A program made the translations under genes and the position numbers. Below, piece after piece: positions 47,353 to 56,838 of a stretch of DNA of 64,000 nucleotides (the stretch's first letter is position 1; each line of letters opens with the position of its first letter). A model generated the notes under the pieces. It had not been told where the DNA came from, searched no databases, and saw nothing but the letters and a program-made list of their open reading frames with translations. The DNA is from JAPLUA01 sp964625855 (GTDB lineage Bacteria; Verrucomicrobiota; Verrucomicrobiia; Limisphaerales; UBA8199): contig CAZVFC010000008.1 in assembly GCA_964625855.1 (NCBI GenBank), positions 1 to 64,000 of the forward strand, read 5' to 3'.

Positions 47353-49107
47353 ATGCGCCCGAGCGCCGAGAGCCTTTTTGCCATCCCGATGATGGGGCCC
47401 TTCGTGGAAGCGAATGGCTTTTCTGGTGCGGTTGGAGACGCGGATCACGTCGGGGCGGCAATCCACTGGAGCAGTGCAGCGGGCGCTTATCATTTGGACT
47501 TGGTCCGGCTGGCCAGGAGCACTTTCTGGCAGGACCACCTGGGGTTTGCCCAACTCCCGGACCTTGGATTTGAGCAGTTCGTCTGGGACTGCTTCGCGCA
47601 CAGCGCCCGGCTTACAGAGTTCCTGAACGAGCTGAGGCCGTTTATCCGTCCTTCTCACGGGGCGCCCACTCCTGCGCCGGCAGCGGAGTGGCTGAACGCC
47701 AAACTCGTGTCCCGAGGGTTCTCCCTCGGCATCCCGAAGGCACAGCCCCATCGTGTGAGGGTGCCCGTGGTCTGGGTTTTCGGAACCACCTCCGAAGACT
47801 GGGGATCGCAGAGCACCTACGCCCGGGTGGATTTCATCGACTGGACCCCGGATCAAGTCCGCCTTGTGCGCCGCTACGACGGCGACTGCTGGGGCACCGG
47901 CGCCCGATCGCTTCGCCGCTACCTCCACCAAATAGTCGATGCCGGATGCGGACCGCTATTGACGGAAAAGGGCGTGGCCCGAATGGAGGAGCTCCACCGC
48001 CGGGGGCTGACGAAAGGTGGCAAGCCGGCTTCAGGGCCCGTTCGCCTCGGGGCGGCTGACCTCCGGTTGGCTTCCGACTTGCGAAGCAAGCTGAGAAACC
48101 TCGTCCACCCATTGTCCGCGGAGGTTGCCGGACGGCTCGACCGACTCCCACCAAAGGCGTATGCCGGAATACTGGCCTCCTGCCACACGCGAGGGCTTGA
48201 GCAGGCAGCGTGCGCCATGTTGCGCCATCGAAGACTGCCGGACTACGGGCAGAGCAAGCTTTTGGAGAGATTTGTCTCATCGCGGTGGGTGAAGTCCTTC
48301 GAATTGTGTGCGGCGGAACTACAGCGAGCCATCTGCTCCTCAGAATACGGGTGTAGCCCCCTGATGCGAAAGGCATTGGATACCGGGGACGTGGATGCCA
48401 TCCGCCGATTGCTGGGGGCGCTATCTTCCATTACGGTGGATGCGGTCGCGGTGGCGCTCGAATACGCCTTCGAACAAGGTCGCGAAGATATCGCGCTTGC
48501 CATGTTGGCTGCGCCGGTCGTGCAACCGATTCGCGAAGGTGCCATGCTAAGATGCTTCAAGCACTGCCTGTATGAATGGTGCGACCGCCGCGCAATAGCC
48601 TTGCACTTACTGGAGCTTGGGCTTCAGCCCCTCAAGGCGCTTGACGAGCATTTCTTAGTATCCCCACATCACGAGCTGTTGGCGCTGCAGAACCTGCCCG
48701 TCCTCAAGCGAGCGCTCGAACTCGACCCGCCAACGCCCGAATCGCTCCAAGAACTGATGCGGGGGTTCTACCTGAAGCCGGGTACCACCCTTGACTGGCT
48801 GTGCGCGGTGAGCCGAGGCATGCCGGGCCACGCGGCGAGAATGTCGCGGATCATGCGCCAGGCGGCGGTTGCCTTCATAAACCGGGGAGAGGAGCCTGCA
48901 TTAGCGCTTCTGGACCGCGCGGCCTCCGAAGGGGGCACCCTGGTGGACATCCCCCAAGAGACAATCGACGAGCAGAATTTCCTCCACGGTTACGGGTGGC
49001 AAGCGCGGCGCGACAACCTGATAGACCTCATCGGCCATCTGAAGAAGGCCGGGAGATCAGAGGAAGTCGAGGCTATGAAGCGGATCAAGCGGGCGCCCGG
49101 GTCCTGA
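47353..49107 (+). CDS. large orphan protein, mostly helical repeats
   Basis: A 584-residue soluble protein (a TTG start at 47,314 would add 13 residues). I do not recognise the N-terminal half, although VWVFGTTSEDWGSQSTYARV looks like a beta-rich domain. Residues about 250-560 form repeated helical pairs (RKALDTGDVDAIRRLLGALS, then YAFEQGREDIALAMLAAP), similar to degenerate ankyrin or HEAT repeats. No signal peptide. It stands alone, with 260 bp upstream. The sequence is intact without frameshift. Confidence 0.6.
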   Translation: MRPSAESLFAIPMMGPFVEANGFSGAVGDADHVGAAIHWSSAAGAYHLDLVRLARSTFWQDHLGFAQLPDLGFEQFVWDCFAHSARLTEFLNELRPFIRPSHGAPTPAPAAEWLNAKLVSRGFSLGIPKAQPHRVRVPVVWVFGTTSEDWGSQSTYARVDFIDWTPDQVRLVRRYDGDCWGTGARSLRRYLHQIVDAGCGPLLTEKGVARMEELHRRGLTKGGKPASGPVRLGAADLRLASDLRSKLRNLVHPLSAEVAGRLDRLPPKAYAGILASCHTRGLEQAACAMLRHRRLPDYGQSKLLERFVSSRWVKSFELCAAELQRAICSSEYGCSPLMRKALDTGDVDAIRRLLGALSSITVDAVAVALEYAFEQGREDIALAMLAAPVVQPIREGAMLRCFKHCLYEWCDRRAIALHLLELGLQPLKALDEHFLVSPHHELLALQNLPVLKRALELDPPTPESLQELMRGFYLKPGTTLDWLCAVSRGMPGHAARMSRIMRQAAVAFINRGEEPALALLDRAASEGGTLVDIPQETIDEQNFLHGYGWQARRDNLIDLIGHLKKAGRSEEVEAMKRIKRAPGS

Positions 49108-49404
49108 TCGCCTGTAGCAACAGACGATTGGCCTGAAACACGCGAGCGCGAGGCTCACCAAATCCAGACCCGTGACTCCAGCCAGGTAAGAGGCGGGTTG
49201 GTCCACAACCACACACGACATATTCTCAACCCCGACCTTCGAGCAACCTGGGAAGTTAATCGAGGGCCTCACAGGGTTCATCGAGCTCATTTGGCCCGCC
49301 TTCGTCCCCATCGTGCACAAATCCCGCACGGCAAAACCGGTCGCAGCAAAGGCCGAGCTCCCCGCCCCCCGGCTTGATCATCCTGGTGGCCTGGACATAA
49401 AGAG
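49108..49404. other. no supported gene
   Basis: No gene found. This stretch precedes the fourth sigma-54-type unit. Confidence 0.35.
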
Positions 49405-49523
49405 CGGACGATAAGTCGCACGTTCAGTATTTGGACCCATAAGAGCGTCCGATGTGTTTACTACCTAACTCAAATATTATCAATATGTTGTGAATATTAA
49501 GTCAGGTTGGCACACCCCATGTT
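49405..49523 (+). promoter_or_regulatory. sigma-54-type regulatory unit, copy 4
   Basis: The upstream block CGGACGATAAGTCGCACG (49,405-49,422), then TATTTGGACCCA, stands 103 bp before TTGGCACACCCCATGTT (49,507-49,523). A truncated thioredoxin start follows after exactly 36 bases. Upstream of the GGACGATA block the TTTTTCAA part seen in copies 2 and 3 is missing. Confidence 0.68.
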
Positions 49524-49558
49524 CAAGAGGTGATTGGACATGCGATTCGGTCGGAAAC

Positions 49559-49729
49559 ATGAACGCTGATAAGACACGGGCTGTTGAAAACGGCGGGACG
49601 ACCTCTGAGCTGGAGGTTCTGAAGCCAAGGCAGCCAGCGATGCCAGCCTTCCCGGGCATGTGGAGTCGGCCCTGCCCTGTTATTATCAGGGCGGTAGGAC
49701 GGGCGCATTTCGTGGAGGGTCGAGGATGA
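49559..49729 (+). pseudogene. truncated thioredoxin-like leader gene
   Basis: The frame starts MNADKTRAVENG and keeps PGMWSRPCPVIIRAV, aligning with SAPWSQACRVIRSVL of the intact gene, including W-S-x-x-C. It then ends at 49,729. The stop overlaps the patatin ATG (ATGA at 49,726). So the remnant is now a translated leader for the phospholipase-like lipoprotein and brings with it the sigma-54-type promoter. Confidence 0.75.
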
Positions 49730-51174
49730 CGATTCCCATGAGGTCCTCCATTGCATTGCTGGCCATCGCGCTGTTCATCAGCGGTTGCGCGCATTACCCA
49801 GTGAACGCGCGGCTGGCAGCAGTGGACCCCCAAACAGGATACCGGTTCCAGAATTTGACGTCCCCGACGAACTCCCCGGAGTTGCTGCTGATGCTGGCCT
49901 TTTCAGGGGGAGGCACCCGGGCCGCCGCCCTAGCCTACGGGGTGCTGGAGGAACTCGCCCGCACCGAAGTGGGACTCCCAGGGGAGCAGCATCGCCTGCT
50001 AGATGAGGTGGATTTGATTTCGTCCGTTTCCGGCGGCAGCTTCACCGCCGCCTACTACGCGCTGTGGGGCGACCGCATCTTCACCGATTTCGAGCCGCGG
50101 TTTCTCAAGAAGCATGTCGAGAACGGTTTGCTCCTGCGCACCCTGGCCCCTTGGAACAGGGTCCGGCTGGCTTCGCCGAAGTTCAACAGGAGCGATCTCG
50201 CCGCCGAGTATTATGATCACTTGCTGTTCGATGGAGCCACCTTCGGCGATCTGAGCGCCCGGCCGGGCCGCCCGTTCATAATCATCAACGCCACGGATGT
50301 TGCCTTGGGAGCGCACTTTGAGTTCACGCAGGATGAATTCGACTTGATTGAATCAGACTTGTCTCAGTTCCCGGTCGCCCGGGCAGTGGCGGCCTCTTCC
50401 GCAGTCCCGGTGTTACTAAGCCCGATCGTCCTAAAGAACTACTCGGCCGGGCATGAGGTCCCGGAGCCGGAGTGGATCCGTGTGGCGTTGACAAACCCGG
50501 CGGCATCCAACCGTCTGAAGAACCTAGCCATGCAAGCGGGCTCATACCTCGATGGAGGCCGGCGGCGCTTCATCCACCTGCTCGATGGCGGAATCACCGA
50601 CAACCTCGGACTGCGTGGTTCAGTCGATCGAGCCGTGGTGCAGGAGGGCCCATCAGGCCCTTTGCCCTCTCCTTTCCTGGAGAAGACCCGCCGGATCGCG
50701 GTCATTATCGTCGACGCCCAGGTTGACAGAGATTATGGCTGGGATTCCAAGGAGGGCTCTCCCGGGCTCCGGGACCTGGTCGGGTCTGTTGCGCGGGTGC
50801 CAATCAGCCGCTATTCCTTCGAGACGACCGAGCTATTCAGGGAAACGGCACCGCGTCTGGCCCGGGAGATGGAAGCATCCCGCCGGGCAACTGGCACGAA
50901 TGGGCCGGCCACGCTGACTCTGTATATCGTCGAACTGCATTTCAGTCAGGTGGCGGACGACTCGGACCGCCGCTTCCTCAATTCGGTCCCCACGCGGCTT
51001 CAGCTCCCCTCAGCGACCGTGGACCGCCTGCGGCGAATCGCCGCCACGGAGCTGAACGGAAACCAAGAATTTCGCAGGCTGGTCACCGATCTGAGGGCGC
51101 CGTGCGAACCTGTGATCCTCCAGCCCAAGATGGATCAAGCAACAATCCCACAAGGAGCCAAAAATGGAGAGTAG
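49726..51174 (+). CDS. patatin-like lipoprotein
   Basis: A 482-residue protein. A lipoprotein signal (IALLAIALFISGCAHYP) has Cys about 21. The patatin core has SGGGTRAAALAYGVLE (oxyanion loop), the nucleophile elbow SVSGGSF (Ser in V-S-G-G-S) and LLDGGITDNLGLRG near residue 286 with the catalytic Asp. It is probably a phospholipase or acyl hydrolase anchored in the outer membrane. It is not related to CapV beyond the fold. Start at 49,726 by overlap with the truncated thioredoxin leader. Confidence 0.85.
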   Translation: MTIPMRSSIALLAIALFISGCAHYPVNARLAAVDPQTGYRFQNLTSPTNSPELLLMLAFSGGGTRAAALAYGVLEELARTEVGLPGEQHRLLDEVDLISSVSGGSFTAAYYALWGDRIFTDFEPRFLKKHVENGLLLRTLAPWNRVRLASPKFNRSDLAAEYYDHLLFDGATFGDLSARPGRPFIIINATDVALGAHFEFTQDEFDLIESDLSQFPVARAVAASSAVPVLLSPIVLKNYSAGHEVPEPEWIRVALTNPAASNRLKNLAMQAGSYLDGGRRRFIHLLDGGITDNLGLRGSVDRAVVQEGPSGPLPSPFLEKTRRIAVIIVDAQVDRDYGWDSKEGSPGLRDLVGSVARVPISRYSFETTELFRETAPRLAREMEASRRATGTNGPATLTLYIVELHFSQVADDSDRRFLNSVPTRLQLPSATVDRLRRIAATELNGNQEFRRLVTDLRAPCEPVILQPKMDQATIPQGAKNGE

Positions 51175-51551
51175 AAACAGAATGGGAAGCGCATCCTCGC
51201 TGAAGTGCAGGGGGATTCCGATCCTGGTAGTACAACACCAAAGGCGATTATCCAGCCGTCTGGGGTCCATGCTGGCCTACTCGCTGATTCGATCAATCGA
51301 TGTGGAGGTGAGTGACACCGTGAAGCCTGCCCCCCACGGGTCGCCAGAGAAGGTGCGCAGGGGGATTGGAGGCCCTCAAGGCTCAAGCCCCACAGCTGAG
51401 GACCCGGTTCCAGAAGGAGCTGGCCTTTCGGATCAGCCTTGGGTACCAGCGGGCGATGGAGTTGCTGAGTGAGGAGTTGAGCGCGGATCCGATTCCTGAG
51501 CTCAGGGTCAGTTTCGCCCCGGAAGTCGTGGACGAACCGAGCCGTGAGTGA
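51164..51551 (+). pseudogene. probable frameshifted small gene after the patatin
   Basis: AAGGAG precedes the ATG at 51,164. The first frame (MESRNRMGSASSLKCRGIP to SPEKVRRG) and a second frame from about 51,360 (LEALKAQAPQLRTRFQKEL to VVDEPSRE) read as one continuous protein if one base is adjusted near the CCCCCC run at 51,328 or the GGGGG run at 51,360. The second part is a helical amphipathic segment. Either a recent frameshift or a sequencing error. No family recognised. Confidence 0.45.
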
Positions 51552-51708
51552 AGGCGGCTCGCCCGACGCCACTTTGTTTCCAGCCGATCGGGCAAGTGCT
51601 CTGGATACCGGGCTTCGCCGCCACGCCCGACCTCTGCGTCATTCGCCTCGGGAAATGGGACCGGCTGCCCTAATCTTCAACGCAAAAGTCCAACCGCACG
51701 GACTTTCG

Positions 51709-52461
51709 TCATGCCGTTCCTGTGATTCGGTCGTCAAAGGTCGCCACGACCTTTTGGCCCGGGCGCACCGTAAGAAATTCCGCCTCCGCCCATTCACCGG
51801 CGACCAGTTTCTCGAAAAGCGCAAGGTCGCCTGGAATCTCGCTGTACTCCCAGCCGTTCTCGGCGCACACCTGCTGAACCTGCTCGGCCAGTTTCAGGTT
51901 CTTGAGAAAATCAAAATTAATGAGTGTCCCATGCGTATAAGCCTCGCTCCAACGGCTCATCTCCGCCACCAGGTATTTCGCCTGGTCCTCGCCGTATTTC
52001 TGCACCCATTGTTCGTAGTTGACCCGCAGGTTCAGACCCCCGGTTGCTTGCAGCGCCACCCCGCCCCATATGGCGCCCTTGCCGCCGCGCCGCTTCAGGC
52101 ACTCCAACCAACCCGACGTGTAGTAGTAGGTGCCCGGCCGTTCGGCGAAACATTGTTGGGAGCGCTCCTTCGAGCCGAGGAAAAACGTGATGCAATCGTG
52201 CGCGCGGGGAATCACCAAGGGCGTGTGGCTCGTCGTCAGGCCCACCAAGATGTTGCTGCACAAACCGTAGCCCAGGACGATGGCGTCGTATTTGCCGGCC
52301 GGCACCGCGTCGACGCGCTTTTGGATTTCAGCCCGCCCCAGGTTCGGCGTGTCGTGGTAGCCCTGTGTCAGGAACTCGAGGTCCACCAGGTTCCGACAAT
52401 CCGCCGTCACCCGACAAAGCTCTCGGACGGCGATTTCGCAGGCAATGATCTTCAGGAACAT
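51709..52461 (-). CDS. DUF1638 protein
   Basis: A 250-residue soluble protein with the DUF1638 pattern. It opens KIIACEIAVRELC, followed by YDAIVLGYGLCSNILVGL and VIPRAHDCITFFLGS, and ends in GQKVVATFDDRITG. DUF1638 proteins occur near corrinoid and methyltransferase genes in some bacteria, but none lie next to it here. The function is unknown. Monocistronic on the minus strand. Confidence 0.75.
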   Translation of the reverse strand: MFLKIIACEIAVRELCRVTADCRNLVDLEFLTQGYHDTPNLGRAEIQKRVDAVPAGKYDAIVLGYGLCSNILVGLTTSHTPLVIPRAHDCITFFLGSKERSQQCFAERPGTYYYTSGWLECLKRRGGKGAIWGGVALQATGGLNLRVNYEQWVQKYGEDQAKYLVAEMSRWSEAYTHGTLINFDFLKNLKLAEQVQQVCAENGWEYSEIPGDLALFEKLVAGEWAEAEFLTVRPGQKVVATFDDRITGTA

Positions 52462-52622
52462 CAGTCAGCGCGGTTGGCAGGTCCTACCGCTTCGTGCAGT
52501 AGCGCTTCACGACACTACTTGTACCACCCCCAGCGGGAGTTTCCAAGCGATCCCTTCGCGTGTTCCTGGGGCGGGATTCCAGGAATTCGGGTGTCGAAAA
52601 CTCTTGCTGCGCATTCATGGTA

Positions 52623-54062
52623 TCACATTGGAGGAGCGACCGACGCCGGTTCCCAGCCGCCGCCCAGCGCTTTATAGAGGGCGATGAGGTTTGCGTCCAC
52701 GGTCCGGTCGCTCTGGGCCATGGCGTCCTGGGCTTGATAGAGCGAACGCTCAGCCTCCAGCACGCGCAGGAAATCCGCCAGCCCGTTGGAGTACAACCGG
52801 TTGGCGAGCTCCAGGGAGTTCTGGCTTGAGACAACGGCCTGTTCAAGCGAGCGACGGCGGACTTGCTCGTTGGCGTAGGCGACGAGGCTGTTCTCGACTT
52901 CCTCGAAGGCGATGAGGACGGTTTTTTCGTAGGCGGCGAGGGCCTGTTCCTGGCGGGCCGTCTGGACCTTGATGTTGGCGCGAACGCGTCCAGCGTCAAA
53001 GATGCGCCACTGGACGGTGGGGCCAACGTTCCAGAATTTGCTGCCCGAGGAGAAGAAATCGCTCGCGCTGACGCTCTGCAAACCAATGTCACCCGTGAGA
53101 AAGAACTTGGGGAAAAGATCCGCTTTGGCGACGCCGATGTTGGCGGTGGCGGCGGCCAGCTCGCGCTCGGCGCGCTGGACGTCGGGCCGGCTTTCGACCA
53201 ACTGGGAAGGCAGGCCGACGGGAACCACCGGCGGTGGGGCCGGCAAGGGCGCGTCGGAGAGTTCGGCAAGCAAGGCGCCGGGCGGCTGGCCCAGCAGAAT
53301 GCTGAGGCGGTGGACGGCCACATGCAGGAGGCTATCGAGCGTCGGGATCTCCGCCGTTGTGGTCGCAAGCAGGGCAGCGGCTTGCTGCACATCGAGATTG
53401 CTGGTCAAGCCGTTGTTGAAGCGGTCACGCGTGATGTCCAGGGCTTTGGTTTGCGCGGCGATGTTTTGCCGGGCGATTTCAAGGCGGCGCTGATAGCCAC
53501 GCGCCTCGACGTAGTTGCGGGCGACCTCGCCAAGAAGGGTTACGAGCGTGGCTCGACGGTCGAATTCGACAGCGGCCACCTCCGCCCGGGCGGCTTCGGT
53601 CGCACGCCGTTTACCGCCAAAGACATCGACTTCCCAGGCGGCATCAAAGCCCGCCTGGTAAATGTTGTTGTCGAAAGCCTCCGGCGGGACGCTGAACGCG
53701 CTAAGGACCGGCTGGTGCTGGCTTTGCATCTGGCGGTCGTAGAGACCGGAGAAGTCGGCGGTGGGCAGGAGGTCGGCGGAGACCACGCGGTAGTGCGCGC
53801 GGGCTTCGCGCACGCGCGCCTGGGCGATGCGCAAGTCGAGGTTGGAGGCGACCGCGCGCGCGATGAGCGAGTTGAGTTCGGCGTCATGGAAGGTCTCCCA
53901 CCAGACCTGGACAGAGGCGGGGCCGTTGGTTTCGCCACCGGCCAGAGGTTCGCTCCATTGGGCGGGCGTTTTGGCGGCAGGCCGCTGATAGTTGGGGCCG
54001 ACAGCGCAGCCGCCCGTGAGCGCGAGAGGGAGGAGGAGGAAACCGAGCCGATAGAGCTTCAT
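52623..54062 (-). CDS. outer-membrane efflux channel (NodT family)
   Basis: A 479-residue outer-membrane factor. The signal and lipobox are LLLPLALTGGCAVGPNY (Cys about 19). The two TolC/NodT repeats follow, with SRPDVQRAERELAAATANIG as the second-repeat motif. Last gene of the EmrA-EmrB-NodT operon; 55 bases separate it from the pump. Confidence 0.92.
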   Translation of the reverse strand: MKLYRLGFLLLPLALTGGCAVGPNYQRPAAKTPAQWSEPLAGGETNGPASVQVWWETFHDAELNSLIARAVASNLDLRIAQARVREARAHYRVVSADLLPTADFSGLYDRQMQSQHQPVLSAFSVPPEAFDNNIYQAGFDAAWEVDVFGGKRRATEAARAEVAAVEFDRRATLVTLLGEVARNYVEARGYQRRLEIARQNIAAQTKALDITRDRFNNGLTSNLDVQQAAALLATTTAEIPTLDSLLHVAVHRLSILLGQPPGALLAELSDAPLPAPPPVVPVGLPSQLVESRPDVQRAERELAAATANIGVAKADLFPKFFLTGDIGLQSVSASDFFSSGSKFWNVGPTVQWRIFDAGRVRANIKVQTARQEQALAAYEKTVLIAFEEVENSLVAYANEQVRRRSLEQAVVSSQNSLELANRLYSNGLADFLRVLEAERSLYQAQDAMAQSDRTVDANLIALYKALGGGWEPASVAPPM

Positions 54063-54117
54063 AAACGTCGAGTCTCCATTTTCATGTTTGGAGATTTGAG
54101 ATTTGAATCTGAGATCA

Positions 54118-55656
54118 TCAGTGCACCGAACCAGGGGCCGCGTGCAGCTTCGTCTTTTTGAACAAGAGCGCGCCGAGGAGGGCCACGAGGGAGATCATCG
54201 CGAAGAGGCGGAAATTATCGAGATAGGAAAGGAAAGTCGCTTGCGTGAGGAGGGTATGGTACATCGCGCCGGTGGCCTGGCCCGTGCCGTGCAGGGCGGA
54301 TGACATTGCGTGCATTGCGAATTGGTAGGCCGGGTCGTAGGGAGTCATGTGGGCGGAGAGATAGGTTTGGTGCAACTGGGCGCGGCGGGCGACGCAGGTG
54401 GTGACGACAGCGATGCCGACGCTGCCGCCGACGTTGCGCATGAGGTTGAAGATGCCGCTGGCGTTGCCCAACTCCTCGCGCTTGAGCCCCCCAAAAGCCA
54501 GGGTGTTGAGCGGGACGAAGATCAGCCCGCTGCCGATGCCCGTAAAGAACACCGGCCAGAACAGCACGCTCGGAGAAACGTCGAGCGTGAGGCCGGAGAA
54601 GGCGTAGCAGGCGGCACCATAGATCAGGAAGCCGGCGACCACGAGGTAGCTGGGCTGGATGCGGTTGACGAGCCGGCCCGCCAAAGGGATCATCAGCAAC
54701 GCGCCTAAGCCGCGCGGAGCGACCGCCCAACCGCTGAGCGTGGCGGTGTAGCCCATGAGCGCTTGCAGGTAGAGCGGGACGATGACAATCGCTCCGTATA
54801 GCGCCACTGCGGCAAGGAACATCACCACAATGCCAAAGCTAAAATTGTAGTGCTTCAACACCCGCAAGTCCACAAAGGGACGGTGCGCGGTCAGCACGCG
54901 GAGGAGGAACACAAGCAGGCCGACGGCCGCCAGGACCGCCATAGTAACGATGAAGTGAGAGCCGAACCAGCCCTCCTCCTCCCCCTTGTCGAGCAGCACC
55001 TCCTGGCAGCCGAGCCAGAGCGCCATGAACGAGAAACCGATGAGGTCGAGCGGCGGGGGTTTGGCGTGCTTGACCCAGGGCGGGTCGTGGATGAACCGCT
55101 GCATGAGCATCACCGCCACCATGCCCACCGGGATGTTGATGAAGAAGATCCAGCGCCAACTGAAGTTGTCGGTAATCCAGCCCCCGAGGACCGGCCCGAT
55201 GATCGGCGCCAGCACGATGCCCATGACATAGACGGCCATTGCCTGGCCCTGCTTGTGTGGAGGAAAACTCTCGAACATCACCGCCTGGGCAATCGGCTGC
55301 AAGGCGCCGCCGCCGGCCCCCATGATGACCTGCATGAGCAGCAGCATCGGCAGGCTCGTCGCCAGGCCCGACAGGAACGAGGCTGCCGTGAAGATGATAA
55401 CGCAGGTGATGAGAAAGCGTTTCCGGCCAAAGCGCTGGCCGAACCACGCGGTGCAGGGAATGATGATGGCGTTGGCGATGAGGTAGGTCGTGATTACCCA
55501 GGTGGATTCGTCGGTCGAAACCGACAAACTGCCGGCAATGTGACTGAGCGACACGTTGGCGATCGAAGTGTCCAGCACTTCCATGAACGTGCCTAGCATG
55601 ACCGAAAGGGCGATCAGCCACGGGTTCACCGTGGGCCGGTAATCGTGGTGGTCCAT
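54118..55656 (-). CDS. MFS multidrug efflux pump (EmrB/QacA, DHA2 family)
   Basis: A 512-residue transporter with 14 predicted membrane segments. Diagnostic DHA2 motifs are LGTFMEVLDTSIANVSLSHI (motif D1), then YLIANAIIIPCTAWFGQRFG and RKRFLI (motif A), and GAGGGALQPIAQAVMFESFP (motif C). It exports drugs by proton antiport together with the EmrA-like adaptor and the NodT channel encoded on either side. Confidence 0.93.
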   Translation of the reverse strand: MDHHDYRPTVNPWLIALSVMLGTFMEVLDTSIANVSLSHIAGSLSVSTDESTWVITTYLIANAIIIPCTAWFGQRFGRKRFLITCVIIFTAASFLSGLATSLPMLLLMQVIMGAGGGALQPIAQAVMFESFPPHKQGQAMAVYVMGIVLAPIIGPVLGGWITDNFSWRWIFFINIPVGMVAVMLMQRFIHDPPWVKHAKPPPLDLIGFSFMALWLGCQEVLLDKGEEEGWFGSHFIVTMAVLAAVGLLVFLLRVLTAHRPFVDLRVLKHYNFSFGIVVMFLAAVALYGAIVIVPLYLQALMGYTATLSGWAVAPRGLGALLMIPLAGRLVNRIQPSYLVVAGFLIYGAACYAFSGLTLDVSPSVLFWPVFFTGIGSGLIFVPLNTLAFGGLKREELGNASGIFNLMRNVGGSVGIAVVTTCVARRAQLHQTYLSAHMTPYDPAYQFAMHAMSSALHGTGQATGAMYHTLLTQATFLSYLDNFRLFAMISLVALLGALLFKKTKLHAAPGSVH

Positions 55657-55686
55657 CGATTCTTAACGCGGGGTGGGTGGCCGAGA

Positions 55687-56838
55687 CTATTCGACCCGCA
55701 CGTCCGGCACGACGGACATGCCGGGACCAAGCACGACCTCGGAATTCGACACGTTATCCAGCACGATCTTGACTGGGACGCGCTGGACGATTTTCACGTA
55801 ATTGCCCGAGGCGTTTTCCGGAGGCAGCAAACTGAAGCGCGGGCCGGTGCCGGCCTGGATGCTGTCCACATGGCCCTTGAGGGCAAGCCGGGGATAGGCG
55901 TCCACCTTGACTTCCACCGGCTGGCCGACGCGCATGCGAGCCAGCTGCGTTTCCTTGAAATTCGCAACCACCCAGACGTTGCGCGGCACAATCGCCAGCA
56001 GCGGCTGCCCCGTCTGAACGTAGGCCCCCGCCTCGACGGTGCGGTGCGTGACGCGGCCCGCCTCCGGCGCCTTGATCTCGGTGTAGGACAGATTCAACTC
56101 CGCCTGGTGAACATCGGCCTCGTGGCTGCGCACTTGCGCGGCGGCGGTTTCGACCACGGCCTTGTCCAGGGCGGCCTGGGCTTCGACGGCGAGCTCGCGG
56201 TTGCGCGCGGCATCCACCTGCGCTTTGGCGGCGCGCGCCTGGGTGGCGGCGAGGTCCAATTGGCTCGCGGAAACGGCCAGATTGCCGGCGGAATGATAGC
56301 GCGCATTATCCGCGTCGGCCCGGCTGGCTTCCGCCTCGGCAGCGGCCAAGCTCGCTTTTTCCTGCTCGACCCTGGCCTGGTCCACAACGCATTGGGCCTT
56401 GGCCTGCTCGAGCTTGCTTCGGGCCTCGGCCAAGGCCGCGCGCTCCGCATCGAGCCGCGTCTGGTAATCGCTCGGGTCAATCCGCACCAGCACCTCGCCG
56501 ACCTTGACCTCCTGGTTATCCCGCACGAGCAGCTCCGCGACCCGGCCCGGCACCTGCGGCGCAATGGGCGCCACGTGCGCCTCGATAAAGGCGTCATCGG
56601 TGGACTCGAAAGGCCTGATGTAGTGCACGTAATAGGCGGCCGCCGCGGCCGCGACCAGCAGCCCGCCCGCGGCGACCAGCAGGCGGAACCTGGTTTTCGG
56701 CATCCCCGGCTTCTCGAGCTCGCCCTCTTGTTGCGCGCCATCGGGCGGGGGCGTCTTAGCCAGGCCGATTTCCGGGGGGCGATTGTCCGAGTGACGGGGC
56801 GCGTCTGTGAGTGTTGCTTCGCTGCGATCCGAATTCAT
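55687..56838 (-). CDS. EmrA-like periplasmic adaptor (HlyD family)
   Basis: A 383-residue adaptor. One N-terminal membrane segment (RLLVAAGGLLVAAAAAAYYV) follows a proline-rich cytoplasmic start. The lipoyl half is at VPGRVAELLVRDNQEVKVGE, then a long coiled-coil hairpin rich in A, E and Q. The second half is LSYTEIKAPEAGRVTHRTVE, and the beta-barrel and membrane-proximal parts follow. The start at 56,838 (ATG) was chosen over a TTG two codons earlier. First structural gene of the minus-strand pump operon. Confidence 0.9.
   Translation of the reverse strand: MNSDRSEATLTDAPRHSDNRPPEIGLAKTPPPDGAQQEGELEKPGMPKTRFRLLVAAGGLLVAAAAAAYYVHYIRPFESTDDAFIEAHVAPIAPQVPGRVAELLVRDNQEVKVGEVLVRIDPSDYQTRLDAERAALAEARSKLEQAKAQCVVDQARVEQEKASLAAAEAEASRADADNARYHSAGNLAVSASQLDLAATQARAAKAQVDAARNRELAVEAQAALDKAVVETAAAQVRSHEADVHQAELNLSYTEIKAPEAGRVTHRTVEAGAYVQTGQPLLAIVPRNVWVVANFKETQLARMRVGQPVEVKVDAYPRLALKGHVDSIQAGTGPRFSLLPPENASGNYVKIVQRVPVKIVLDNVSNSEVVLGPGMSVVPDVRVE

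Noticed and set aside
52863..54161. 432-codon plus-strand open frame opposite the NodT gene
   Set aside because: It is the antisense of a gene with clear NodT motifs; no family, start signal or natural composition of its own.
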